64,000 bases of DNA from Histoplasma ohiense. Its lineage: Eukaryota > Ascomycota > Eurotiomycetes > Onygenales > Ajellomycetaceae. Position 1 is the stretch's first letter, and each line of letters opens with the position of its first letter. Location: contig JAEVHH010000004.1 of the NCBI GenBank assembly GCA_017607445.1, positions 186,001 to 250,000 of the forward strand. The letters are read 5' to 3'. Both the position numbers and the translations under genes were made by a program. Below are positions 10,522 to 22,600 of this stretch, one piece after another. The notes beneath the pieces are model-generated. The model ran no database searches. It saw nothing but the letters and a program-made list of their open reading frames with translations, and was not told the DNA's origin.

Positions 10522-13341
10522 ATTCCGTTTGGCCATCTGTTTGAGAGTGAAAGGCTGTTGAAAGTTTCCAGCATGCACCTAGCATATAACAAAAGATGGA
10601 TCAATAATGGCTTGTAAACAGCAAACCTCAATCAGATATATGGTTTTTAGATACTCTGTAAATTGTATAGAACTTGATATAAATGATTTCTGTTAGTTCA
10701 TCAGCTGTAATGTTTTTGATGCAAGGAATATAGATTGTAAACTTGGTATATATATCCACAATCACTAAAATCACATTGTAGGTTTGATGAAGGAATGTAG
10801 AGACTGGCAAGCCTGTAATAAAATTCATAGTAATGGATTTGAAAGGATTTGATGATAAAAGAATTGTATTCAATTCTTCATATTGTCTGTGCTGTTTTGA
10901 CTTTACTCTTTGACAAGTATCATAAGTGAATATATAATCTTTGATATCTCTGACTAGCTCATGTCAATAGTATTTGTTCTGAATGCTGTCTATGAACTTT
11001 TTTATATCAAAGTGAACTCTCTGTGGATTATCATGATTTGCACTGATAATTTCATCAATGAATGTCTTTTGTTGAGAGACATACATGCGATCATCAGCAT
11101 GCAATATATCATTCTCAGAAATTGTTTATAGTATATTTTCAGTTACAGTTATATTCTTCTCTTTTATCTTCTCTCTTTGCTCAGCAGTAAAAGAATCAAT
11201 CTTCTGTGCTTTATTCAGAAATGAGATGAAGGATTCAGATATTTCTGTATATGCTGAGTCTCCAAGAATAGCCTTATTGACTGCAATCCAGGGCATATAT
11301 TGCTCAACATGCAACAGAGGGAAAGAGTTTATATGAGAGATAGAAGATATTGATGTATAAAGCACTTTTCACTCATTAAAAGAAGCATTTTGCTCATTAG
11401 AGATCTGTGCACAGACTATATCAGAAGAAATATTATTTTGAAAAGAAGTATCAGCTTCTCAGTCTAGTCTAACTTCATGTTTCAACTTTTGTTGCAGAGT
11501 AGATAATATAGTTTGACTGTTATAGATCTCACTGTAGTCTGTGTGATGACTGAGCTCATCAACTGAATTCTTTGATTCAGAGTGATGCAGTAATACAAAA
11601 TTATAAGCAGATAAAGCTTTCACTCATCTGATCTGACATCTATTCAGTTTCTTAATCATCATAAAGTACTGCAGATTGACATGATCAGATCAGACTTGAA
11701 TTGAATACTGACTTCTCTTCAGATAGTGTCTTCAATTCTTAAATGCTGCTACAATAGTCAAGAGTTCTTTATCATGAGTATTATAATATGTTTCTGCATC
11801 AATCAATTTTCTTGATCAGAAGACAACTGAATGTCAGTGCTCATCATTCTGTAACTGTGACAGAATAGCAGTGACTGCAAAAGTGAATGCATCAGATTTG
11901 ATCTGAATACATCAAGCTGAGTCAAAATGAGCTAATAGAGGAGCACATATAAAGCATAATTTGAGCTCATTGAAAGCACTTTGAGCATTTTCTGTTTATA
12001 TAAAAGTGGCTTTTCTTTCTCTCTTCTTGCTCTCTTTTGTAAGTTTGAATAATGGGGCTGTAATAGAGGAGAAAGACTTAATAAATTGCTGATAGAAATT
12101 AGCAAAGCTCAAGAAGAATTGAACCTCTTTAATTGATTTAGATGTAGGTCATTCCACAATAGTGAAGACTCTGTCTAACTTTATTTTGACATCATTTGTA
12201 TCTATAACAAACCTCAGAAATGAGACTTTGTTCACTTCAAATTCACACTTAGAGAGTTTTGCAAATAGATTTACACACTTGAGATATTCTAACATCTTAG
12301 TAACATACACTTTATATTTCTACTTTGAATTGGAGAATATGAGAATGTTGTCCAAATAGACAATGCAACATATATCCAACAAATCAGACAAAGCATTGTT
12401 AATGTATGCTTGAAATGTTGCTGAAGCATTAGCTAGTTCAAATGACATAACTATATATTCAAAATGTTCATATCTCATTCTAAAGACTGTCTTTCAATGG
12501 TCTTTTGCTGCTATAAGTATGCAGTGGTAGGCATCTTGAAGATCCAGCTTAGTGAATATCTTGGCTTTTGAAAGCCTGTCAAGTAATTCACTTATTAGAG
12601 GTAGAGGGTATTGATTCTTGATGATGATTTGATTTAATCCTTGATAGTCTACACAAAGATGAAGTTCATTATCTTTTTTGAGAATAAAGAGAATCAGTGC
12701 ATCAGCTGAGCTACTGAACAGTTGTATTCACTCTTTATCTAATACATTTTTTAAATATTCTCTTAGAGCAGCTAACTCAGTTTCAGAGAGATTGTATATC
12801 AGCATAAATGAAGATTGTGCATCAGGCTTGAGATCTATACAGTGTTTCATTTTTTCTGATCTTTTTGTGCTTATAGCAGCTTCTTCTGAGAAGATATGTG
12901 TGTATGACATAACATAATTGAGTAGATCAGTTGACAAGTCTGAATACACAGCTGAGAATATACATGAAGCATGCTTTGAGTCTTTTGAATATTCTGTAGA
13001 TAATACTACAAGCATTTCTACTCTAGCTTCTGTGAGAACTTCAGCTAAGACATCTTGTTTGAAAATAATTTGAAACTGTTGTTCATCTTCAGAGCTTCTA
13101 AAGAAGAATTGTCCATCTGATCAATCTATAAGAGGATTTGTTTGTCTTAATCAAGAAAATTCTAATACAAGATTGTAGTCCTTCATCTTCATCACATGGA
13201 AGGAATGAGATGTCTGCTGTGCATTACCCTTGTGATCAGTGACAGTAGTTGCAATGTTATACTCTCCAAAGAAGTGCATTATGCATCCATCAATTGACTT
13301 GATCATTTTGGTTTTGCAGTGAGCAGCTTCTAGATTGTGAT
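10522..13341 (-). pseudogene. pol remnant of G2-1: protease, RT, RNase H, integrase (broken)
   Basis: In minus-strand order: protease region (13341-13100), reverse transcriptase (about 12780-12100), RNase H (about 12000-11500), integrase zinc-binding part and core (about 11050-10540). It aligns with 40720-43510 of G2-2. The integrase stops at its last catalytic region and is fused by deletion to the 3' region. Many TGA stops. Longest open piece 12728-13015, between protease and RT. Confidence 0.85.
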
Positions 13342-13343
13342 CG

Positions 13344-16300
13344 TTGACTCAAATGAAACAAATGGTGCTGCCACTGGACATGAGATAATTCAAGTTGATA
13401 TGGAATTGGATAGTAATCAAACAGTTCAAAACCCATTATATTCAAATCAATACAACTTTGAAAAAGCTCAGTGGACAGAAGTGAAAAGAATGATTGAAAA
13501 GTTGAAATTAGAGAATAGAGAAACTCTTTATTGGAAATCAGATACAAATCTTACAGATAAAATGCTTGAAGACAGAGCAAATTTAATCACTGAGATTATT
13601 CTTTCAAGTATAAAGAAATATATTCCATTGAAAAGAGTCTCTGAATTCTCTAAGCCTTGGTGGAATGATGAGATTTCAAATAAAAGAAGACATTTAGCTA
13701 GAGTTAAAAAAGATTGAAAAGAAGATCTTGTTTCATTTGAGTATTTAAAGAATATTAGAAATGATTATTTCTCAACAATTAAAAAGGCAAAGACTGATTG
13801 TTGGAATAACTTTCTAGAAAATGCTCAGGGGAAAGAGATCTTCAAAGCTTTTAGATATACTAAGTCAAAAACAATGTCTAAGCTACCAACATTAACTTAT
13901 AATTTCCAGAATGAGGAAATTATAGCTAGCTCATTTGAAGATAAATGTCAAGCTTTTATGAGAATATTATTTCCATCATCAAATAATTCAACTGAGATTT
14001 GTTCTTTGCAAGAAGATAATGAATATGAACATGATAAGAAATGGAAATGGCCTGACTTAACTGAAGATGAATTAAAGACAGCTATCTTTTCATCTTCAAA
14101 GGTCACAGCAGCAGGAGCTGATACTATAAATCATTTAATAATTCAAGAGCTTTATTCAGTACTAAAAGATGAGCTCATTGAATTATTCTCAAATCTTTTG
14201 GAATATGGGTATCATTCTAAGTGCTGGAGGCACGCTGTTGGAGTTATTCTTTCAAAACCCAATAGAAAACCAACTATTCCTAAATCTTATAGAGTGATAT
14301 CTCTGCTGAATTGCCTGGGAAAAATTCTGGAAAAGATAATTGCAACTAGATTGTCTTTTCTATCTGCTACTACTGATCTATTATATGATGATCAAATGGG
14401 AAGTAGAAAGCAAAACTCAGCAATTGATGCAGTTCTCTCTGTAGTTCATGATATTCAACTTGCAAAGAATGAAAAAATGGTTACAACTGCAATGTTTATT
14501 GATATAAAAGATGCATTTGATTGTGTTTCACTTTCTCAAATGATCAATACTTTGATAGAACTGAGAATGCCAAAGTCTCTCATTAAGTGGGTTATCTGTT
14601 TCATGTCAAAAAGAACTATTCAGTTGCTTTTTGATGGAATGAGACAAGATATAACAGATATTGAGATAGGAGTTCCTCAGGGTTCCCCAGTCTCACTCAT
14701 TTTGTTTGCTATATTTATCAAGTTTCTATTTATTGATAGACAAATGGCAATTATGGTGAGAACTCCAAGCTATGTGGATGATTTAGGCCTAGTTGTAAGC
14801 TCAGAATCAATTGTGAATAACTGCAATTTGATTGAGCAAGCAGCAACTGAAATGATTGAAAAAGCAAAATCAAAAAACATTGTTTTTGATATGAACAAAA
14901 CTGAATTAATTCATTTTTATCCAAATTTCAGAGAAAAAGATACTGAAGTTAAGCTTTTAAATCATTCAGTTAAATCTAAAAACTCAGTTAGATGGCTTGG
15001 TGTCTGGTTAGATTCTCAATTGAATTTTAAATCTCAGGTGCAAATAAAAACTGCAAATGCTGAAAGAATTTTAAACAGTATATTGAGACTTTCAAATACT
15101 GAAAGAGGTCTGACATTTCAAGCAATGAGACAATTATATATTGTCTGTGTGACCTCTGTTTCAGATTATGCAGTTCAGGTGTGGTGGAGAGGTCAAAAAC
15201 ACTTTATAGAAAGGTTTCAAAAACTTCAAAACTCAGCTTTAAGAAAGATTCTAGAAGTATTCAAAACTACTCCAATTAAAGCTATGGAAATTGAAGCCTC
15301 TATTTCTCCACCACAAGTGAGATTTGATAAAATCTGTATGAATTATGCTCTCAGAATTATGAAGCTATATTCACATCATTCTATTAGAAAGAGAGTTTCA
15401 AGTTCTTTTCCAAATGAGTCAAATGGATTAGAATTAGATTGGGAACTTTATCTTGATTGGAATGAGACTGATTTATCTGAAAATTCAAGTTCTTTACAAA
15501 GAAGAAGGATACCATCTCAGTTATTTAGAATTTGCTCAATGATTAAGAACTGTTTCTCTAGTTTAAATGTAGAGAGAGTAGCTATTGAAAATCTCTCTTC
15601 TTGGAAGAAAAGTCTTGATAATCTTGTTGATTTAAACATTAGTCAACTTTCAAAAGAAGATCAGACTCAAGAACATTTAAAGCTTTTGAAACAAATGAAA
15701 AATAAAGCAATTCTTATATACACTGATAGCTCAAAATGTGAGAAAACAGGCAATCTTGGAGCTGGAATAGCATATTCAGAAAATGATAAAAACTATATTC
15801 TTGATTCTTGACAAATTGAAAAAGAGTCAGAAGTTTTTAATGCTGAATTATTTGCAGTTTCAAGAGCTTTCAAATTGATTGAAATGAAGATTGAACAATG
15901 GAAAAGATTTGAGCATATTTGAATATTCTCTGATAGTCAAGCAGGGCTTAAAAGACTTCAAAGTAATAAAATCAGCAGTGGACAGTCAATGCTAGAGCTG
16001 ATTTTGAAAAGTCTTCAAAATATTCAAAGAAAAATCTCATTCAATTGTTCTATTCATCTTCACTGGGTGCCTGCTCACATGGGTATATATGGCAATGAAA
16101 TGGCTGATAAAGCTGCAAAAAGAGCCACTGAGTTAGAAGTCTACTGTTAAAGAATTGTAACATGATCTTTTATTAAAAAAAGAATAAGAGAATTATGTTT
16201 ACAAAAGTGGCAAGATGTCTGGTTCATGCAAAGAAAAAGTGTGTATTATTCCAGATTTGAAACTAAGTCAAAGTGGAAGACTTGCTCAATAAAGTGTAAG

Positions 16301-16606
16301 AAGAAACTTTTTGCTACAATAATGCAGCTAAAGCTTGAACATGGATATTTCAAATCATATTTAGCAAAGTTTAAAGATGATTTAAATGATCTATGTTCAG
16401 ATTGTCAGTTATATGAAAATCCAGAGCATCTTCTGTTACTTTGTACAAAGTATTCAGAACTAAGATTGAGACTGAGAGAGAAGTATCAACTGAATCAGTT
16501 AAGTTTGAGTTTGTTATTCAATACAAAAGCTGGAAATATGTTCTTAATTGAATATTTAAATGAGTCAAATGTTGCTACAAGAGCTTTTTTGAATAGTGTC
16601 ATTTGA
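13344..16606 (+). pseudogene. LINE ORF2 remnant of LINE-1 (endonuclease end, RT, RNase H, CCHC)
   Basis: Aligned to LINE-2 ORF2 from about residue 227 onward. The open section 13874-15811 (645 codons) covers all RT motifs, including VPQGSP and YVDD. The frame is broken by TGA at 13717 (Trp in the relative), 15811 and about 15920, and by changes near 16147. The C-terminal part (16226-16606) keeps the CCHC finger (CSDCQLYENPEHLLLLC). Roughly 20 amino-acid differences from LINE-2 in the shared open part make it the older copy. Confidence 0.9.
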
Positions 16607-16702
16607 TGATATTTAGATCAATTGTTTTTGTTTATTTTATTTTGATCTTTTCTTTAACTTTGTTTATTGTTAATTTTCATTTGTTTCAAGCAGTTTGCTT
16701 CA

Positions 16703-16987
16703 TTATTTGTTGATAATAGTCATCGCAAATGTTTTTTCTTTTCTGTTGTTTTTTAATAGCTGCTGTCTTTTATAATATTTATTTCCTTTGTTTTGAAGTT
16801 GAGTTGTGCTAACCCATTGACATTCTTTTGATTTTATTTTTGGATTGAATAGTTTGAATAGTTGTTTGATTCTGGGCTGGAATTCTGTTAATGCATGTGT
16901 CAAATTGTTTTTGTATATTAGAATATTCTTGATTTGAAAAATCCTGAAGTATTTCAGATAGATGTCATAGTCACTGACTGTATACAT
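16703..16987 (-). CDS. antisense open frame in LINE-1 3' UTR (94 codons)
   Basis: Starts with ATG close to the LINE tail and runs against the LINE. The first about 48 residues (YLKYFRIFQ, EFQPRIKQLFKLFN) match those of the frames at 53908-54219 and 55368-55679; after that the reading differs. No family recognised. Conservation may simply reflect the shared 3' UTR. Confidence 0.25.
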   Translation of the reverse strand: MYTVSDYDIYLKYFRIFQIKNILIYKNNLTHALTEFQPRIKQLFKLFNPKIKSKECQWVSTTQLQNKGNKYYKRQQLLKNNRKEKTFAMTIINK

Positions 16988-17013
16988 CTATAATTGAAGA
17001 ATAATAATAATAA

Positions 17014-17294
17014 TCTAGATTGTGATTCTTTGCTCAAAATTCATCAACACAGTTCACTTCTGACTCAGAGTCTACTAGTGCAAGCACTTTTTGCAGACTC
17101 TTAGGTGTAGCAAGTTCCACTGTGACAGTGAAGCTTAAGGCATTTTTGCATTGACTTTCTGTGCTTATGACTGCTATTGCAAGCTGGATGGTGCATCTTA
17201 AGTGTTTTTTGAGTCCTTCGAGTTCTTCATGTCTTTCACATCGGGTTTCAAGTCAGACTTGGTGTTTTTGGATTCGTCTTTGGGTCGTTTGAAA
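17014..17294 (-). pseudogene. gag end/protease start of G2-1
   Basis: Continuation of G2-1 beyond LINE-1, aligned in minus-strand sense with 40420-40720 of G2-2 (the segment after the Gag zinc knuckle, and the protease start with Val-Asp-Ser). It ends abruptly at about 17294, where a deletion joins it to the 5' LTR stub. The last 80 bases keep four CpGs, unlike the rest of G2-1. Confidence 0.75.
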
Positions 17295-17382
17295 ACATAT
17301 AGAAATAGCGGTAGCGAGAGTATAATGGAAAGAGGTAAGAATAAGCGAAGATAATAAGGAAATAATAAACGAGTGCATTACA
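17295..17382 (-). repeat. 88-bp stub of the G2-1 5' LTR
   Basis: The outermost 88 bases of the G2 LTR, with about four to five CpGs intact, followed by the cagag target duplication. The same LTR bases at 8611-8698 have lost theirs. Confidence 0.85.
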
Positions 17383-17390
17383 CAGAGATC

Positions 17391-17840
17391 TGTGACAGAT
17401 TAGCACTCATTAGCAATTAACTTATGCAATCAACTTCTGTCATTGCAATCTTGTATAACCCTCAATGTTCTTCTGCTCTGTGCTCTGCGCTTGTGTAGTC
17501 TCTAATGATTCTTCCACATAGCTCTCAATGATTCTCCTGCCCCACACTTCACACTTGTATAATCTCTAACAATTATTTCATATAGTCTTCAATGATTCTT
17601 TCATTCCACACTCTGCACTTATATAGTTTCTAATGATTCTTCTGTATAGCTCTTAACATTCTTTCACTCCACATTTCACTGTGAAGTGATTTCTGATATT
17701 ATTTCATCTCAAACTTTTTTCTATAAGAATTCTCTTTATACAATCTTTTCTTCTGATTTCTTTTCTCTTTCTTTTCTTAATCAATTCATAATCTGTAATT
17801 AGAATAGTATCAAATCATTAATCAAAGTACATTCATTACA
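17391..17840 (+). repeat. 5' LTR of G1-3 (450 bp)
   Basis: Starts tgtgacagattag and ends attcattaca, followed by the primer-binding sequence ttacaaattgatt. Shorter than the 534-bp form because the internal tandem units are fewer or partly deleted. Confidence 0.9.
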
Positions 17841-18195
17841 TTACAAATTGATTTTTCTGTATTTAAAATCTGAGTGTCTCATTATTAGTTCTTACATCTG
17901 AGTGCATTATTTACAGATCTGAGTGTCTAATTATTACAAGAGATCTCTTATAAGTCTGAGTGCTCTTATTATTAGTTATATAAACTGTCATATCTAAGCA
18001 TTTAAAATACAATCAACTGTGTTCTATGAAGAGATATGAGTGTCTATGAATCATAACACTGTGAATAGTGTTCACAAAGAAGCTTGATAAGTTTAGCACT
18101 ACAACACTGCAAATAATGTCTGTGAGAGAACTGAATATCTACAAGTATTTCTTTTTCTTTTTTTTTATTATTATTATATGTTTTTAGATATCAAA

Positions 18196-18993
18196 ATAAA
18201 TTACAAACAATTCTACAAACACTCATTGCATTCAAATATAGCAGATGATAACTTAGATCTATAAAGCATTCTTCAGCAGCAGATGCTACAGATAATCAAA
18301 TTGTAACAATAATTTACTGAAATAAACACTCTCATATTTATCATTTCTTCTACACTCACATCTCATAAAAAGCTCTCAAGAGAGAAGTTCTCACTTCTCA
18401 ATAAATACAAGAAAAATCTAGCACTCTATCTTGTGTGAAAGTCAAAAATAAACATCAAATTGAACATTGATAAACAAGCAATAGACTCACTATTCAATCA
18501 AGTGTGATATATTCATAGCAGATTGAATGACAATATGTTAGTAAAATTTCAATTCTGAATAAATCATTGTCAGAATAATCAGTGTATATCAGAGCTAATC
18601 TTTCAACAACTCAACTCTCTCTTTCTCAATTCTATACTTCAAATCAAGACATTAGACTGGTTTAATCAAACTCATCAGATAAATATTACATTGACAACTT
18701 ATCTTTCTGAATTCAATTGCAAGCTTCTAGAAACAGATGAGTAAGATTGAAACAATATCATCAAAATCAATATACTGTTCAAGAATTTGAACTTTCAGTT
18801 GTATAACTGAAGTATAGAGTATTCAAAACTCTCAATATACAATGAATTCTGTGCTGATCTTCATCTATTGAATAACAATCTGTCTCAATTCCACACACTT
18901 CAGAATTGTAGAGAATTTCACTGAATAAATACATATATTTCAAACCACTCTGCAGCATCTTTCATCTCTGAATCAGAATCAATGAACTGAGTC
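18196..18993 (+). pseudogene. gag N-terminal part of G1-3
   Basis: Same protein as at 26371-27170 and 37509-36720. The expected start codon is ATA. Stops are frequent. Cut at 18993 by G1b-1 with duplication gagtc (here) / aagtc (24671-24675). Confidence 0.7.
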
Positions 18994-19385
18994 TATGACG
19001 GGTTAGCACCCGTTAGTAGTTAACTTACGCAATCAACCTCTTCTGCCTCACGCTCCACACTCGCGTACACCTACTCATCTCTGCCTCGCGCTCCGCGCTC
19101 GCGTAGTTCTAATGATTCTTCCGTGTAACCCCTCCTGCCTCGCGCTCTGCGCTCGCGTAGTTCTAATGATTCTTCCATGTAACCCTCAACATTCTTCTGC
19201 TCTGTACTCCACTTCATGCTCCACTGTGGGGCAGCTTCTGATATTCTTTCATCTCAATCTCTTCTCTATAAGAACCCTCTTTGTACAATCTTTTCTTCTG
19301 ATCTCTTTTCTCTTTCTTTCCTTAATCAATTCATAATCTGTATTTAGAATAGTGCTAGATTGTTAATTGAAGTACATCTGTTACA
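18994..19385 (+). repeat. 5' LTR of G1b-1 (392 bp)
   Basis: Aligned base for base with 24279-24670. About 18 CpGs survive in the first 170 bases and none in the last 200. Starts with tatgacggg, where most copies have tgtgacggg. Confidence 0.93.
19267..19336 (+). promoter_or_regulatory. predicted LTR promoter and RNA start of G1b-1
   Basis: TATAAG at 19267, then a long CT-rich run, then aatcaattcataa (19324-19336). The last block is complementary to the primer-binding site at 19386-19398 apart from decayed CpG positions. In self-primed elements this block is at the RNA 5' end, which would put transcription start near 19324. The same arrangement recurs in every G1/G1b LTR. Confidence 0.5.
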
Positions 19386-19398
19386 TTACAAATTGATT
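19386..19398 (+). other. primer binding site of G1b-1 (ttacaaattgatt)
   Basis: Lies directly after the LTR. G1b-2 has ttatgaattgatt here (29081-29093), so the common ancestor was most likely ttacgaattgatt, the exact complement of aatcaattcgtaa found in the least decayed LTRs. Confidence 0.6.
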
Positions 19399-19654
19399 CA
19401 TCTGTGTCAGTCTGAGTGCTCTATGTTTACAATTGCACCCAGGTGTTTAAGTTAAGAATAAGTTATCAAGTCTCTACAAAGCTGTGTTGTTGTGATAACA
19501 TCTGCAATTTTTAAAGTTCTACAAAGCCACATCACTGTGATAGTGCTGCAAAGAAGTCTGAGTGCTTACAAAGTATTTCCTTCAAGAATAAGAACTGAAC
19601 CTTCTGATCTTCAAGCTATCAGAACTAAGAATCATAATCTTGTATGAAAATGAA

Positions 19655-22600
19655 ATGAATTACAAACACTTCTTCATGAGTGAGAATTGAAGTCTTGTTG
19701 AAGATAATGCTGAGCTTTGTAATTTTCTTCAGCAGCAATTCTTGCAGATGACAGAGCTTCAACAACAACTGAATCATCTAAATATGAATACATCAGAAAC
19801 TGCACAGATGTCAATGTTCTCTGTGTATGAAAGAAAAGAACATCTCTCTCTTCTTGACAAGTTTGTAGAAGAGCTCTCAATCTATCTAGTCTGAAAATAA
19901 AAGACAAAAGTCAAGCTTAAAGAAGATGAGTCTGTGATAGACTCTCTGCTTTCATAAGTCTACTATATTTATAGTCAGCTAGAAGAAGATACTCTAGCAA
20001 AATTTCAATTCTGAATTGAGTCATATATGCATGAAATGTATATCTCTGAAGAAGTCTTTCATTAACTGAATGTTCTATTCTTAGACTCTACACTGCAAGC
20101 ATGTGTGATGTAGTGACTAAACAGAAATCATCAGCAGAATACTTCTCTAGCAAACTATCTGTCTGATTTCAATAGCAAGATTCACAAAGCAGAAGAATAG
20201 AACTGAGATGATGCTGTGAAAATTAATCTTCTAAGTCAGTATATCAGCTTTGAACTGTTTAAGCTCTGTATTTCATATCTTATATTCTCACATTATTACA
20301 ACTACTGCACCCACTTGCATCAACTCAACAACAACCTCACACATTTCAATGCTGTACAAGAAAGCTGTAACAATCATAGACAGAACTTTACATCTATCAC
20401 TGTATCAACTACATCAATCATTCTCACAGATGCCATGAATTGAACCTCTCATGTGAATACAGAATGATCAAGAATATCTGATCTCTCTGAATAAAAAGTT
20501 ACTGATTGAATCACTCAAGAAGTTTGCATCCATTGCAATAGACTGAAACACTTTGCAAATCAGTGCATCAACACAGTGGTCTCAGCTTCTACACTGTGTG
20601 TGAATGCAACTACATCTATAAATGAACAAGAACAGAGAAACAAAGAGCTCTCATTTTAAAATATAGATGAGAGCTTAAGAAGCAAGAAATGAGCTGAAGA
20701 TTTGAATAGAAAATGCAAGTGAATGTGATCATGATCCCCATCATTGTAAATAGCCTAGTCAATGTATGAGCAATGATAGACAGTGGTTTTCTTTACTATA
20801 CTCTTATAAACACTCAGTTGATTGAAAAGCATAAGCTTCAGTGTATTCTCTTTTCTGAACTGTGTAAGCTCAGTGGATTCAATGGCCTCAGAGGATCCAT
20901 CTTCTACAATATAGTAAAGTTCAACATCAATGTAGAAGGACATGAAAAAAGAAATGTTTATATATATGAAATGCAAGATCTTGAGTACAACTTAATACTC
21001 AGTCTGTCATGGCTTACAGAATTTGAAACTCTGATAGATATATACAATCATTGTCTAATCTTCTCAGAAGATGACTGTGTTTATGAAAAGAATATCAACA
21101 GAACCACTGACCTCACTCAGATATCAGCAGAAGTATTCAAGCTACTAACTCATCAAACATGCAAGAAGAAGAACATCCAAGTGTTCACTGCTAGTATGAC
21201 AGATATCAAGAAAGCATTAGAAAAGTTAAAACTCAAGAATTTCAAGAAATCACACAAAGAACTATCTGAATCATACAAGAACTTCACAGATATATTCAAT
21301 GAAAAGAAAGCTGAAAAGCTTCCCCCTCATCAAGAATGCAGCATAGATCATACAATTGAACTCATCAAGAAGAACAGTAAGAACTCACAATCACTCTGAA
21401 GTTCTCTCTACAGCATATCACACAATGAGCTCATCATTCTATGAAAAACACTCAATAGATTACTGAACAAAGACTTCATTTACATTAGCAACTCATCTGC
21501 TGCAGCATCTGTGCTATTTGTGAAGAAATCAGAAGAAGGCTTATGATTCTGCATCAACTATCAAAAACTTAACAAAATTACACAGAAGGACTGATACTCT
21601 CTCCCACTCATCAATGAAATATTTGAATGAATAGAAAAAGTAAAATGATTTACAAAACTTGATATCTCTGCAGCCTTCTATAAGATAAGAATTAATGAAG
21701 ATGATGAATGACTAACTGACTTTTGCATATGCTATGAATTATATGAATGGACTGTGACCTTCTTTGAATTGATGAATGCTCTGAGTATGTTTCAGAAATA
21801 TATTAACTGAGCCTTACAAGATCTGCTCAATGAGATCACTTCAGTGAATATGAATAATATTCTGATCTTCACTGATAAATTGCTTGCTGAATACTGCAAG
21901 CACATACAACAAGTGCTTGACTGTCTATGAAAAACTGAACTATAAATGAACATTGACAAATGTGATTTTGAGACTAAGTCTACAATCTACTTAGAATTCA
22001 TCATTGAAGCTGAAAAAGATGTACACATGAATTCTAAGAAGGTGGAAGCAATCCTCAGCTGAGAGGCACCAGTCTCAGTAAAAGAAACTAGAAGTTTTCT
22101 AGAGTTCATCAACTTCTATCAAATATTCATTAAGAACTTCTCTGATATTGTATGATCACTGATGAATCTAATCTGAAAAGACACTGTATTTCAATGAACT
22201 GATGAAGCAGATGCAGCTTTCAAAAAACTGAAGCATATATTCATAAACACTTCAATGCTACAATCATTCAATTCAGATAAACATACAACTCTCAAAACAG
22301 ACATCTCAGATTATGTGATAGATGAAACACTGATGCAATATGATAACAAAGATGTTCTACAATCTTGTGTCTTCATCTCAAAGAAGATGTCATCCACTGA
22401 ATATAACTACAAGATCTACAACAAGAAGCTTCTAGCAATCATACAATATCTTGAAGAATAAGAGTTCAAATTCATGAGCATTGAGAGATTTGAGATTGTT
22501 ATCAATCATAAGAATCTGAAATATTTCACAATCACTTGTAAGCTCACTGAGAGATATATACACTGGTCATTGTTTCTTAGCTGATTCTCATTCATGATTT

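Larger units (their letters stand above)
13342..17013 (+). mobile_element. LINE-1: 5'-truncated LINE inside G2-1
   Basis: Begins in the endonuclease part of ORF2 and runs to an (AAT)n tail. A 13-bp duplication, tctagattgtgat, lies at 13329-13341 and 17014-17026. 5' truncation with a long duplication is typical of target-primed reverse transcription. The first two bases (cg) are not in the full LINE. Confidence 0.93.
8433..17382 (-). mobile_element. G2-1: second chromodomain-type Ty3/gypsy family, deleted and split by LINE-1
   Basis: 3' LTR at 8433-8698, a long 3' non-pol region, a pol remnant, and an 88-bp stub of the 5' LTR at 17295-17382. Target duplication cagag on both sides proves one insertion. 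Against G2-2 it has two internal deletions: integrase C-terminus plus chromodomain (junction near 10525), and gag plus leader plus most of the 5' LTR (junction near 17294). LINE-1 (13342-17013) splits the protease region. Confidence 0.9.

Noticed and set aside
13290..13547. Minus-strand frame overlapping the LINE-1 start (also 58839-59054)
   Set aside because: It is the antisense of the ORF2 endonuclease region, seen in both LINE copies only because the DNA is shared.
21390..22200. A nuclear genetic code with UGA read as Trp
   Set aside because: TGA replaces Arg (CGA) as well as Trp, the intact LINE frames use TGG throughout, and the pattern follows from the C-to-T spectrum.
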